From NCBI RefSeq assembly GCF_030272615.1, contig NC_081406.1, forward strand, positions 231,496,396-231,560,395: 64,000 bases of DNA, read 5' to 3'. Source of the stretch: Cryptomeria japonica. Taxonomy: Eukaryota; Streptophyta; Pinopsida; Cupressales; Cupressaceae. The notes under the pieces are model-generated. The model made no database searches, was not told the origin of the DNA, and was given only the letters and a program-made list of their open reading frames with translations. Made by a program: the position numbers and the translations under genes. Positions 45,354 through 55,629 of the stretch are shown piece after piece; the stretch's first letter is position 1; each line of letters starts with the position of its first letter.

Positions 45354-47367
45354 ACCTTGAATATTTCCATGACTCATTCTTTTCGACCCTCTTGGGAATC
45401 TCGTCAAAATCCAATAGAAGAAGATCCAAGTATATATGTGGACTTAGGTTTTTATCCCCTTTGCTAAAAGACCACCATGCCTATCCTTTTATGTGCTTGT
45501 ACCATGCACTGACCCATCTTGTAAAATTCATGGATCCCTAAGAAGAAAGCTACTTGGGTGGGGTTGGAGTGAAGAAAAAGTTGTTATTTTTTGGACATAT
45601 TGGTAGGAGGTGTGTGATTGAAATTATAATTTCTAAGGTCATCCCTTGAATGACAAATTTGATGATATATGAAATGGAAATAATGCAGATACCTTGGATG
45701 AAAAGGAAGAGTCCTAGAAACAAAAAAGAAAAGGTAAGAAACCAAAGATAAGGCCTTCAACAAGACCATTAACGCCTCAAGTAGCAGCAGCCTACACATA
45801 AGTCTGATAGTTGCAAACTCAAAATTTGAGGAGGAGGCCTTAATCTATACAACAACCTCAAGGGTCATTAGATGTTAGTAGCATGTTGCCAGGGAAGAGA
45901 CAAAAGACAAGTAGTGTTCAGAAAGAACCTACAAGGTAAATACCTATTGCTCTCCAAGCCTTGATGGCTCCAGCCCATTGTCGAGGAAGAGACAAAAGAC
46001 AAGTAATGTTTAGAAAGAAGCTATGGGGTAAATGCCTACTTCTCTCCAAGCCCTGATGGTTCCTGCAACACATGTATGTTTCTCTCCCCCTTTACTCTCT
46101 TCTTAGTCTTTGGTTCATTCAATTGCACCTTTTCCCCCTTTCTTTTCACCTAGCATCAATGTCTTTTTTTCCACTTCTATGACCACAATCAAGCATGTTC
46201 AATTCTCCTTGCCTACCCTTATGACTGGCCTATCCTCCCTGCCTCCTCAAGTGTCTCTACCACTTGTCCCTTCATCCATTGTGCATTCTATTGTAGTATT
46301 AATAATGTTTGTTGAAGTGTCATCATCCCTTACATTGCAATTCACAACACCTCTCTTTATCCCACCAATCTCCTCATTTAATTGGAGCACCCCACTCACA
46401 CTTGTATCTGCAAGAACTTTGTAGAGTATCCCTCATTTCTCCCCTTCAGTGCTTAGTTTTCCCAAGCAGACACAATCTAAGTCTTCCATGATTTTGATTC
46501 CCTTAGGTCTTCCTATTGGGGCTCCTTTCATTGGTCAGCATATCCAGTCTTCATCCAAGTTTTGGAATGACATTAATGCTACAAATCTTGCATAGGCAAA
46601 AAGAGCACAAAAAATAAAAGAAAAAGATATTGCTAGGCCTGTTGAACCAATCATGGAGACTATTTTTGATGAAACACACTAGTCAATAACGTTCACATCA
46701 AATATCCCTAACACCATAAATCTTAAAGAATAGATGTGGCCAGAAGATTATAGAACCCTTGTTGTAGGGATGAATTTGAGCTAGGCTCAACCCCAAGATA
46801 AAGTGGAGCTTATGGAGGAAACCCAAAAGATGGTAACTACTAATTTCCTAAAGTTGAGTTGATGAGTAGAGAAAAGATAAAAATAATTGAAGAACGTAAA
46901 AGATACAATTGATCATCTGAAGGCAAAAGAGAAAGAAAAGTATATGGATATTGCCCGCTTGGCGAAGGAGCTACATGACAAGACCCTCACTATCTCAAAG
47001 AAAAGATAAGAAGAAAGAGCTATACTCCAAAAGGAGTTGAACAAATCTATAGCTCAATCTCAAAAAGATCAACAGGAGAAGGAGGAGTTAGCTTAAAAAC
47101 TCCAAGTGAAGGATCAAGAGCTAATGCACATAGAGTCGAGTCTCTCGGAAGCAACCAAAGCTCAATTAGAACTACAAAATATAACGACAAAAAAGAATAT
47201 CATACAATAAGAGCTAAAGAAAATACAAGTCCAACTAGTTGAATAGAAACAAGCAAAAGAATTGGCAAGCAGGCAATTACATGCGAAGCTTGGTGAACTC
47301 TCTCAACTTCATCAAGAACTTGTTGCAGTAGGAGTTTCAAAACAAATAGATGCAATTTGACAAAGAC
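45354..47367 (+). pseudogene. Host unit 2, segment 2
   Basis: Plus-strand gene-like sequence after the truncated LTR. An early open stretch reads MTHSFRPSWESRQNPIEEDP. Basic Lys/Arg-rich text follows (MKRKSPRNKKEKVRNQR near 45700), then a 92-base-period direct repeat. A Ser/Pro/Thr-rich open frame lies at 46110-46424. From about 46800 to 47360 the translation is Lys/Glu/Gln-rich with coiled-coil character and several stops. Coding resumes in frame after Copia-3 at 53385 when one AAGAC is removed. The order acidic or Ser-rich part then coiled coil parallels unit 1, suggesting the same gene family, but I could not align them reliably by eye. Confidence 0.4.
45893..46062 (+). repeat. Direct repeat, two copies, 92-base period
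   Basis: GGAAGAGACAAAAGACAAGT begins at 45893 and again at 45985. Similarity runs about 78 bases to TTGATGGCTCC and CTGATGGTTCC respectively, with around a dozen substitutions. It lies within host unit 2 and 92 is not a multiple of three, so it would disrupt any reading frame. Confidence 0.8.
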
Positions 47368-48261
47368 TGTTGGGAAAAATGGTGTCTCAACCTTGCATTT
47401 ATGTGAGGTTACTATTTATAGTAAGTTTTCATTTGAGCACGAAATAGTGCGAAACTCTCCCTGAAGCTTCTGGTTGGCTAGATAAGCATTCCGGTAAAGT
47501 TTCGTCGCAAGGTCACAGCTAGTTTTGAAGATATTAAAGTTTTCATCTTGGAGGGGTGCAATAAAATGTTTAAACTTAATTTTGGGGACTTTAGAGGCTC
47601 CGAAACAACCTGAAAAGTTGTCGTAATTGGTGAAGCAGGTTACGAGGTGATAGAGCACTTCGCGAGCTTTCCGGCGCTTCAAACGGTTCGTCAATCGGAC
47701 ACCCGGTTCTCAAGTTATGGCCTCCGGAAGTTTGTACTCCTGAAATAGGAAAAATAATTTGTATCGGATACATAAATGAGCTGTAAAAGGGAGCGACACG
47801 TGTTGATATGTGCTTTAACATGTCATAGGGCATCTAGAAGGGAGATAAGGTCGGCTACACCTTATTGGGTGGTTTTAGCCCATGGTTTTGTAATACCGTT
47901 TGATGGTTTCATGTATTGTATCTCCTATTTATGAGGTGTGTGAGATAGAGGTTGTGTGTAAGAGTCCTATGGCTATTGAGTTGCCTCTGAATCTCTGATT
48001 AGTGGTACTCCTGCGAAGAGCTTGCTCTGCAAGTATTTTGTAATCTATTTTTGATTGCTGAATAAAATATTGAGCTGCTTTTGGAGGGTGGGGTTTTTCT
48101 CCCGAAAGGGTTTTCCCCACGTAAATCATTGTGTTGTGGTATGAATGCTATTATATCTATTTCTATTTTCTGTAACTGTTGTAATGATCTAAAAAAAAAT
48201 TGCATTACCCTCCTCTCAAGGTTAGTGTAGGAAGTTGTTTCCGCTACTTAACTTCCTTACA
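47368..48261 (+). repeat. Copia-3 5' LTR
   Basis: 894 bases, TGTTGGGAAA...TCCTTACA, same length as the 3' copy. TATTTATGAGG near 47928 is a candidate TATA region. GAATAAAATATTG near 48060 is a candidate polyadenylation region. The most concentrated differences between the copies are an A-run near 48190 and the segment around 47625. The short minus-strand frames within it occur in both LTRs and are not genes. Confidence 0.95.
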
Positions 48262-48263
48262 AG

Positions 48264-48276
48264 TGGTATCAGAGCC
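48264..48276 (+). promoter_or_regulatory. Copia-3 primer binding site
   Basis: TGGTATCAGAGCC, two bases after the LTR end, a full match to the initiator-Met tRNA type primer site. Confidence 0.93.
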
Positions 48277-48385
48277 TGATCACCTTTCGTTTCAATTGTG
48301 GGCAGTTGGGTTTTTTGAACTAATCCAGATTTGAGTGGGAGCTTGTGCAGAAGACACTTTTTGATCTTGTTGCAGGAATATTCAG

Positions 48386-51300
48386 ATGGCGAGTTCGTCA
48401 GGGAGAATAGAGGTGGAGAAATTTAATGGAAGTAATTTTGAGATGTGGAAGCTGAAGATGGAAGATCTGCTAATAGATCGAGATCTTTGGGATGTTGTTG
48501 ATGCGAATGTCCAAAGACCCTCAGATCCTACTGCAGCAGCTCAGTATGATGTTATGGACCGAAAAGCCAAGGGTCTAATCAGACTGTGCCTGGCAGACTC
48601 TGTTCTAATCAATGTCCATGAAGAGAACTCTGCAAAGAAGCTATGGACTAAGCTTGGTGAGATGTATCAAGTGAAATCTTTATTAAATCAAATTTTCTTA
48701 AGAAAGAAATTGTATTCCTTGAAGATGGAAGAGGGTGGACGAATTGCAGACCACCTAGAAGCATTCAATATGATTGTGGCTCAATTAGTATCCGTCGGTG
48801 TTAAGATGGACGAGGAGGAGAAATGTCAGATCTTGCTTTGTTCTTTGCCTGATTCGGGGGATTCTCTTGTTATGGCTATCGGTAGTACTTCTGTTGTTTT
48901 GAAATCTGAAGACGTGGTGGGTGCCCTACTCGGTGAAGAGATGCGAAGGAAGGTATCCATCAGTTCAAAGGAAGCCCTAACCGTTCATGGAAGACCTAAG
49001 GAGAAAGGCAAGAAGAATGAGAAGTGCGGCAAGTCCAAATCCAAAGGGAGATCGAAATCTCCTGGAAAGTCCAAAGTCATTTGCTGGAATTGCGGTAAAC
49101 CGGGTCACATCCGTAAGGACTGCAAAGAAGAAAAGAAGAAGAAAAAGAAAAAGTTTGATTCTGATTCTGAGTCCGACAAGGAAGATGGCGATGCATTTAT
49201 TGCAGCTTTGGCGACTCATGCAAGTAATGATGCCTGGCTAATTGACTCAGGTGCATCTTTTCATATGACTTCCAATAAAGATTGGTTTTCTGAATATGAA
49301 GGATTTAATGGAGGTAAGGTGTACTTGGGTGATGATTCACATCTAGACATTGTTGGTCGAGGTAAAGTTAGAATCAGGTTTTCTGATGGTAGAATAAAAA
49401 GGATTAATGGTGTGCTGCATATCCCTGGATTAAAACGAAACCTGTTATCTGTGAGCAAACTAATAGATGCAGGTGTGCAGGTAGTCTTTTCTGAAACAGG
49501 ATGTAAGATGATTAAGGGTGCTATGGTAGTTGCTAGAGGTGTCAGGTTTGGCACTTTGTATAAGCTTGAAGCATACACTATTGAGTGTAATAGCACTTCT
49601 GTAAAAAGTAAATCTGCGGATACTTCACTGGAAGATTTGAAGGTTTCACCTTCAACAGATGGAAATGCTTTTTGGGTACCTAAGGGTGCACTTTCGTCTG
49701 AAGCAAAGTTACCTGCAGAGAAGACTATGTTATGGCACCAGAGACTTGGCCACATTGGAGAAAAGGGTCTAAGGACCTTGAAAAATAAAAATCTTGTTGA
49801 AGGTTTGAATGATTGTAATCTTGACTTTGATTTCTGTGAGCATTGCATTTATGGAAAACAAAACCGCGTTCAGTTTTACTCGAGTTCTCATAAAACTTGT
49901 GGTGTTTTGGACCTTATCCATTCTGATGTGTTTGGTCCAGTAGATGTCTCTTCGATTGGAAAATCCACATATTATGTTTCATTTATTGATGATTTTAGCA
50001 GAAGGACATGGGTATATTTTCTAAAGAGTAAATCTGAAGTTTTTAGTCGTTTTAAAGAATTTAAAGCAATGGTTGAGTTGCAGACTGGAAAGAAAATAAA
50101 ATGTTTGAGAACTGATAATGGCGGTGAGTTTTGCTCTAATGATTTTGATAGATTCTGTAAAGACTGTGGAATTAACAGGCAGAAGACAACTCCGTATTCT
50201 CCACAGCAGAATGGAGTTGCAGAAAGAATGAACAGGACACTGATGGAGAAGGCTAGGAGTATGTTGAGTGGTGCTGGTCTTGAACAAAAGTTTTGGGCTG
50301 AAGCTGTTGCCACTGCTTGCTACCTGATTAATAGGTCTCCTACATCAGCTCTTGTTGACAAAACGCCTATGGAAGCATGGTCAGGTCACAAGCCTTCATT
50401 GAGACATCTTAGAGTTTTTGGTTGCGAGGCATATGCACATGTGCCAAAGGAGAAGTGAACAAAGTTGGAGAACAAGGCTGTGAAATGTATCTTCATCGGG
50501 TATAGTTATGGTGTGAAAGGATACAAGCTTTGGGATCCTGTTGCACAAAAGGTAATTCATAATAGAAGTGTTATTTTTAGAGAAATTAAGTCTCCTTCTA
50601 TTACATTGCAGCCAAAACAGACTAAAAAAGAAGATGTGATTCAACTTCCTTCTACACCTGAAAGAGTTGAATCGAGACCCCTAGATATGCAAGAATTTGA
50701 GGAGAGCTCGTCTAGCTCTGAATCTTTAGAAGAGGAGGAAGAACCTCCAACTCAGCTTGTTCGAAGGTCTACAAGACATAGACAACCACCTGAAAGGTAT
50801 TCACCTGATGATTGGAGATGTATTTTTGCTCTGAATACTAGTGTGGATGAACCAAAATCTATAGAAGAGGCATTAGGTATGAATGATGCAGAATCCTAGA
50901 AGATTGCTATGGAGGAAGAAATGGCAGCTTTGAAAAAGAATGATACATGGGATCTTGTACCATTGCCTGAAGGACGAAAACCTATTGGTTGTAAATGGGT
51001 GTTCAAGAAAAAGATTGGTTCAGATGGAAGCATTGAGAAGTATAAAGCAAGGTTGGTTGCAAAAGGCTACTCTCAGGTTGAGGGTGTTGATTACAGTGAG
51101 ATATTTTCTCCTGTTGCAAAAATGATGTCCATTAGATTTTTGCTTTCTATTGCTACTGCTTATGATTTAGAGGTTGAGCAAATGGATGTGAAAACTGCTT
51201 TCCTTCATGGTGATTTGGAGGAAAATATTTATATGACACAGCCGGAGCACTATGTGGTGAAAGGCAAAAGTAATTTGGTCTGTAAATTGAAGAAATCTTT

Positions 51301-52429
51301 GTATGGCCTCAAACAAAGTCCTAGGATGTGGTACCAGAAATTTGATACATATGTGTTGAGTTTTGGATTTGAACGTTCTAAATCAGATCACTGTGTTTAT
51401 TATAAATCTTATGGTGATCATTTCTTATTCATTGCATTGTATGTTGATGATATGTTATTCATTGGTAAAGGGAAAGGTATGATTTCAGAACTGAAGTCTC
51501 AGCTCGCTGCTAAATTTGAAATGAAAGATCTTGGTGCAGCAAAGCACATTCTTGGGATGGAAATTAGAAGAGATAGGGTGAACAGAAAGCTATGGCTAGG
51601 CCAGAGTAAGTATGTGAATTCAGTGTTACAGAGGTTCAACATGCAGAATTGTAGACCATTGAGTGTTCCTTTTACAGTTGGAACGAAACTATCTGTTTCA
51701 GATTGTCCTTCATCCCCATTGGAGATGGAAGACATGAGAAGAGTGCCTTACCAGAGTGCGGTTGGAAGCTTGATGTATGCTATGGTCTGTACTAGACCAG
51801 ACATTGCCCAAGCAGTGGGAGTACTTTCTAGATATATGTCTAATCCTGGTAGAGTTCATTGGGATGCAGTCAAAAGAGTCTTCAGATATTTGAAGGGTAC
51901 TTCAGAGTATTCTTTGTGTTATCATGGTAATTCAGTTGGAGACATGACTTCCCTTGATATCCATGGTTATGTGGATTCAGATTGGGCAGGTGATATTGAT
52001 AGCAGAAGATCCACCAGTGCTTATGTGTTTACTTTGTTTGGTGGTGCAATTAGTTGGATGAGTAAGCGACAGGCTGTGGTTGCTTTATCCACTACTGAAG
52101 CAGAGTATATGGCAGCTACTCATGCTTGTAAAGAGGCCATTTGGCTTAAGAGACTGTGTTCGGATATTGGAATAAAACAAGGTACAGTGACAGTTTACTG
52201 TGACAGTCAGAGTGCAATTAGCCTAGCTAAGAACCCGACATTTCATGCCTGGACCAAACATATTGATGTTCAGTATCATTTTGTTAGAGATATGGTCGAA
52301 GATGGTAGGGTGAAGCTGGTTAAGGTGGACACTTTGATGAATGTTGCAGATGCTTTAACTAAGGCTGTGAGCACAGAGAAGTTCAGATGGTGTTCAGAGT
52401 CTATGGGCCTTATGGCCCCTAGCAATTGA
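48386..52429 (+). pseudogene. Copia-3 gag-pol polyprotein with two nonsense codons
   Basis: ATG 48386 (MASSSGRIEVEKFNGSNFEM) opens a frame of about 1347 codons to TGA 52427. Its only breaks are a TGA at 50456-50458 and a TAG at 50897-50899. In order: UBN2-type Gag (residues about 10-200), basic linker, CCHC knuckle CWNCGKPGHIRKDC (49082-49123), protease D-S-G (49244-49252), integrase zinc segment (LWHQRLGHIGEKGL..CEHCIYGKQ), and integrase core (LIHSDVFGPV, LRTDNGGEF, SPQQNGVAERMNRT). RT follows, with an intact Y-V-D-D at 51440-51451, then RNase H (YVDSDWAGDIDSRRST, TTEAEYMAA, CDSQSAISLAKN). All visible catalytic residues are present. The first stop lies just after the integrase core and the second before RT. 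As written, only Gag, protease and most of the integrase would be translated. Confidence 0.95.
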
Positions 52430-52473
52430 TTCATTGTGTTGACATTCCCTTCCGCTCATGCAAGGTGTTCGAC

Positions 52474-52483
52474 AAGTGGGAGA
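52474..52483 (+). promoter_or_regulatory. Copia-3 polypurine tract
   Basis: AAGTGGGAGA, two bases before the 3' LTR at 52486. Unlike the other Copia elements here there is only this one tract. The 3' untranslated region is just 56 bases between the gag-pol stop and the LTR. Confidence 0.85.
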
Positions 52484-52485
52484 TT

Positions 52486-53379
52486 TGTTGGGAAAAATGG
52501 TGTCTCAACCTTGCATTTATGTGAGGTTACTATTTATAGTAAGTTTTCATTTGAGCACGAAATAGTGCGAAACTCTCCCTGAAGCTTCTGGTTGGCTAGA
52601 TAAGCATTCCGGTAAAGTTTCGTCGCAAGGTCATAGCTAGTTTTGAAGATATTAAATTTTTCATCTTGGAGGGGTGCAATAAAATGTTTAAACTTAATTT
52701 TGGGGACTTTAGAGGCTCCGAAAAACCCTGAAAAGTTGTCGTAACCAGTGAAGCGGGTTACGAGGTGATAGAGCACTTCGTGAGCTTTCCGGCGCTTCAA
52801 ACGGTTCGTCAATCGGACACCCGGTTCTCAAGTTATGGCCTCCGGAAGTTTGTACTCCTGAAATAGGAAAAATAATTTGTATCGGATACATAAATGAGCT
52901 GTAAAAGGGAGCGACACGTGTTGATATGTGCTTTAACATGTCATAGGGCATCTAGAAGGGAGATAAGGTCGGCTACACCTTATTGGGTGGCTTTAGCCCA
53001 TGGTTTTGTAATACCATTTGATGGTTTCATGTATTGTATCTCCTATTTATGAGGTGTGTGAGATAGAGGTTGTGTGTAAGAGTCCTATGGCTATTGAGTT
53101 GCCTCTGAATCTCTGATTAGTGGTACTCCTGCGAAGAGCTTGCTCTGCAAGTATTTTGTAATCTGTTTTTGATTGCTGAATAAAATATTGAGCTGCTTTT
53201 GGAGGGTGGGGTTTTTCTCCCGAAAGGGTTTTCCCCACGTAAATCATTGTGTTGTGGTATGAATGCTATTATATCTATTTCTATTTTCTGTAACTGTTGT
53301 AATGATCTGAAAAAGTTTTGCATTACCCTCCTCTCAAGGTTAGTGTAGGAAGTTGTTTCCGCTACTTAACTTCCTTACA
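52486..53379 (+). repeat. Copia-3 3' LTR
   Basis: 894 bases, TGTTGGGAAA...TCCTTACA, near-identical to the 5' LTR and followed by the target duplication AAGAC. Confidence 0.96.
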
Positions 53380-53384
53380 AAGAC

Positions 53385-53657
53385 CTCCATGAGACAGGAG
53401 TCTGATTAAGCATGAGGCAAAAATTGAAGCAAAAATAATTCTACAAGAAAGGAGCTAAGAATTTGAGGTACTACGCCAACAATTTTCTAATTCTGATAAA
53501 AATACTGATGAATTGATGGAAGAAACAAGGGAAAAATAAGTATATATTCATCTATTTCAAGAGCCTTCCATAGTTCCCTCTCCCCAAGATAATTTCATCC
53601 CTATGTTACAACAGTTTTATATGTCATACTGGGAGAAGATCAAAATGGCCATAGACT
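53385..53657 (+). pseudogene. Host unit 2, segment 3 (coiled coil)
   Basis: This continues the same frame as before Copia-3. HEAKIEAKIILQERS, then after a TAA EFEVLRQQFSNSDKNTDELM, then MLQQFYMSYWEKIKMAIDL up to the edge of Copia-5. The Glu/Lys/Gln-rich helical character is like the end of unit 1. The sequence is cut off by Copia-5 at 53658 and its continuation is not in the window. Confidence 0.45.
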
Positions 53658-55409
53658 TGTTGAATATTTTGGACAATTGAGAGGGGGGATGAATCAATTG
53701 TATATTAAAAAATATATTACTTTTCCCACAGAAATAGATTTAGTACAAATTAAAACTCAAATTAATTAACTATAAGTAGAGATGAACATGAAAGAACACA
53801 CAAATGAAACACCAAAAAATTCTCACTATAGGTGGGCTCATTACCCAACTAAAAGTGCCAAAAAAGGAGGGCTCATTGCCTAGAGGAAGAAATAACATAG
53901 CCAAAACAATTTTTTGGAGTATGCCAACATGTTATCCAAATGTCACAATCATCGGACCAAAAGTTGGAGTATTTGGGGTCAACCAGACCAAGAGATAACA
54001 TAGCCAAAACAAATTTTTGGAGCACATCAACATGTGTTGAAACATAACAACAAAGATACACACATGACTAGCATACATCCAAAAACGTAACAAGAAAACT
54101 AAAAAATGCAGAGAAATGTGAAGCCTTGCAAACTCTGTTGTTGGTCCTCACAAATAGAATGGCAACTAGGTAATAAAACACAATTCAGAGATTGGATATC
54201 CTTGAATAGATAGCTTTCATGTAGAAAAGGCTCATTTACTTATCGACTAGGGACGTAAACTTAAAATGGGCCAGCACTGTATGTGCACCAAGTTCATATT
54301 GCAACCATTCTATATTACTGCAAGAAAGGAAATTCTTTGAAGTAAACATGCAAAATCTCAATGAAGTAATACTTAATTCGAATTCACAACTAGAAATCAC
54401 TCAAGCAACTACTACTAAATGATAATGTTCTGGCAAGCGAATAGGAACTACTCTGTCCTTGTGGCTGCAGAAACAGACACAAGAACTGTTTCCAGTGGCT
54501 GCAAGAATAGACAATTGCCGAAACAACAACTATTGAAAAATGGAAACTAATTGGAAAATAGGAAGGATTACTCACCAAGTGGGCCCCCTTGAGTGAGCAT
54601 ATCTAAAACTTTCAGATTACAATTGTTAAGCTTTAAAATCACATTGATGTCTTTATTCCAATTTGACTGTGAAAATACATAAGTACCAGAAGACTAAGTA
54701 TTACAAATATTATGGTTGTTCTCTTCTATCCCGGAGAGGAGAGAGAGGCCCCTTTATTTATATGGAAACGTATAACAGATTCCTAACTGATCAACCACAT
54801 TACTATGAAATAGGTGAGCAAGATTCATTAAAGAAAAGAAGAAGACGTCAACGCAAGAAAATAGAACAACATATGTCCTACAACTGAGAAAATTTAGCAT
54901 GAATTGCTTCCTGGATCTAAGCTCCACTATGAATAGTTATAAATATCCCATAAATCATTCTGCTGAAGAACCGGTCAAGTGGCTTTGATCTCCCTTAATA
55001 TTGCTTTTCTTTGACTGGGTTTGCATTGTGGCTACATACTTGGTGCTTCTTTAAACCGCTACTTACTCTTTCCTTCTCCTTTGTCGACCCTGTATCATGA
55101 TTTTAACGTGCACAACAAATATGTGTATATACTAATGTCAACATGATATAATTTAAACCATACTTAAGATTGATTTTAGATATTTTCATAGATAAATCAT
55201 TTTAAAACCATTATATGACAACCTTAATTAAGTATCAGTCAAATAAGTTCTAGAAACACTTAAAAGGTGTCAACTAGGAGAGTATCATGATCCAAATATC
55301 ATCTAATCACAAGACCTAGGCAAGAATATTATAACAAAAATCTATCAAAATAGAGCCATTATTTAGGCTCATCATCTACCAGAAAATCATCATCATCATC
55401 ATTGCAACA
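53658..55409 (-). repeat. Copia-5 3' LTR
   Basis: About 1750 bases, plus-strand TGTTGAATAT...TTGCAACA. Its ends are inferred from the G-tract edge (GAGAGGGGGGATGAATCAAT) and from the polypurine tract, as no second LTR exists for comparison. It contains a short direct repetition of CATAGCCAAAACAAwTTTTTGG (near 53897 and 53999), about 102 bases apart. No genes. Confidence 0.7.
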
Positions 55410-55410
55410 A

Positions 55411-55421
55411 TCTACCCCTTT
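55411..55421 (-). promoter_or_regulatory. Copia-5 polypurine tract
   Basis: Minus-strand AAAGGGGTAGA, one base from the LTR end and preceded by GCCATCAATGAC. A second tract, CCAAAGGGGGAGAAT, lies near 55490-55505, again giving the two-copy module. Confidence 0.75.
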
Positions 55422-55629
55422 GTCATTGATGGCAATATTCATCGATGACAAACAATCTCCAAAAAAATCTCTAAAAGAACATTCCAAAAATTCTCCCCCT
55501 TTGGCATCAAAGATAAAGGTGAACAACAATTCCACTCAAAACTCCCCTTAAGAGGAAGCCCCAAACATTATCCTAGACTAAAATATGCATGAGATATCCT
55601 GAACTAATGCACGACCAAATTCACTTAGT

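Larger units (their letters stand above)
47368..53379 (+). mobile_element. Copia-3: nearly intact Ty1/Copia element (Tnt1/Tork-like)
   Basis: Two 894-base LTRs (47368-48261 and 52486-53379) differ at roughly 16 positions by eye (about 98% identical). The target duplication AAGAC is at 47363-47367 and 53380-53384. The primer site TGGTATCAGAGCC is at 48264-48276 and the polypurine tract AAGTGGGAGA at about 52474-52483. A single reading frame covers gag-pol from 48386 to 52429, interrupted by only two stop codons. It is the youngest large insertion here. Gag and Pol resemble the Tnt1-94/Tork group. Confidence 0.97.

Noticed and set aside
47416-48205. Short minus-strand frames seen twice (also at 52534-53323)
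   Set aside because: They are duplicated only because they lie in the two Copia-3 LTRs. They are antisense to the element with no motif.
49261-50313. Minus-strand frames inside Copia-3 gag-pol
   Set aside because: They are antisense shadows of a well-supported coding frame.
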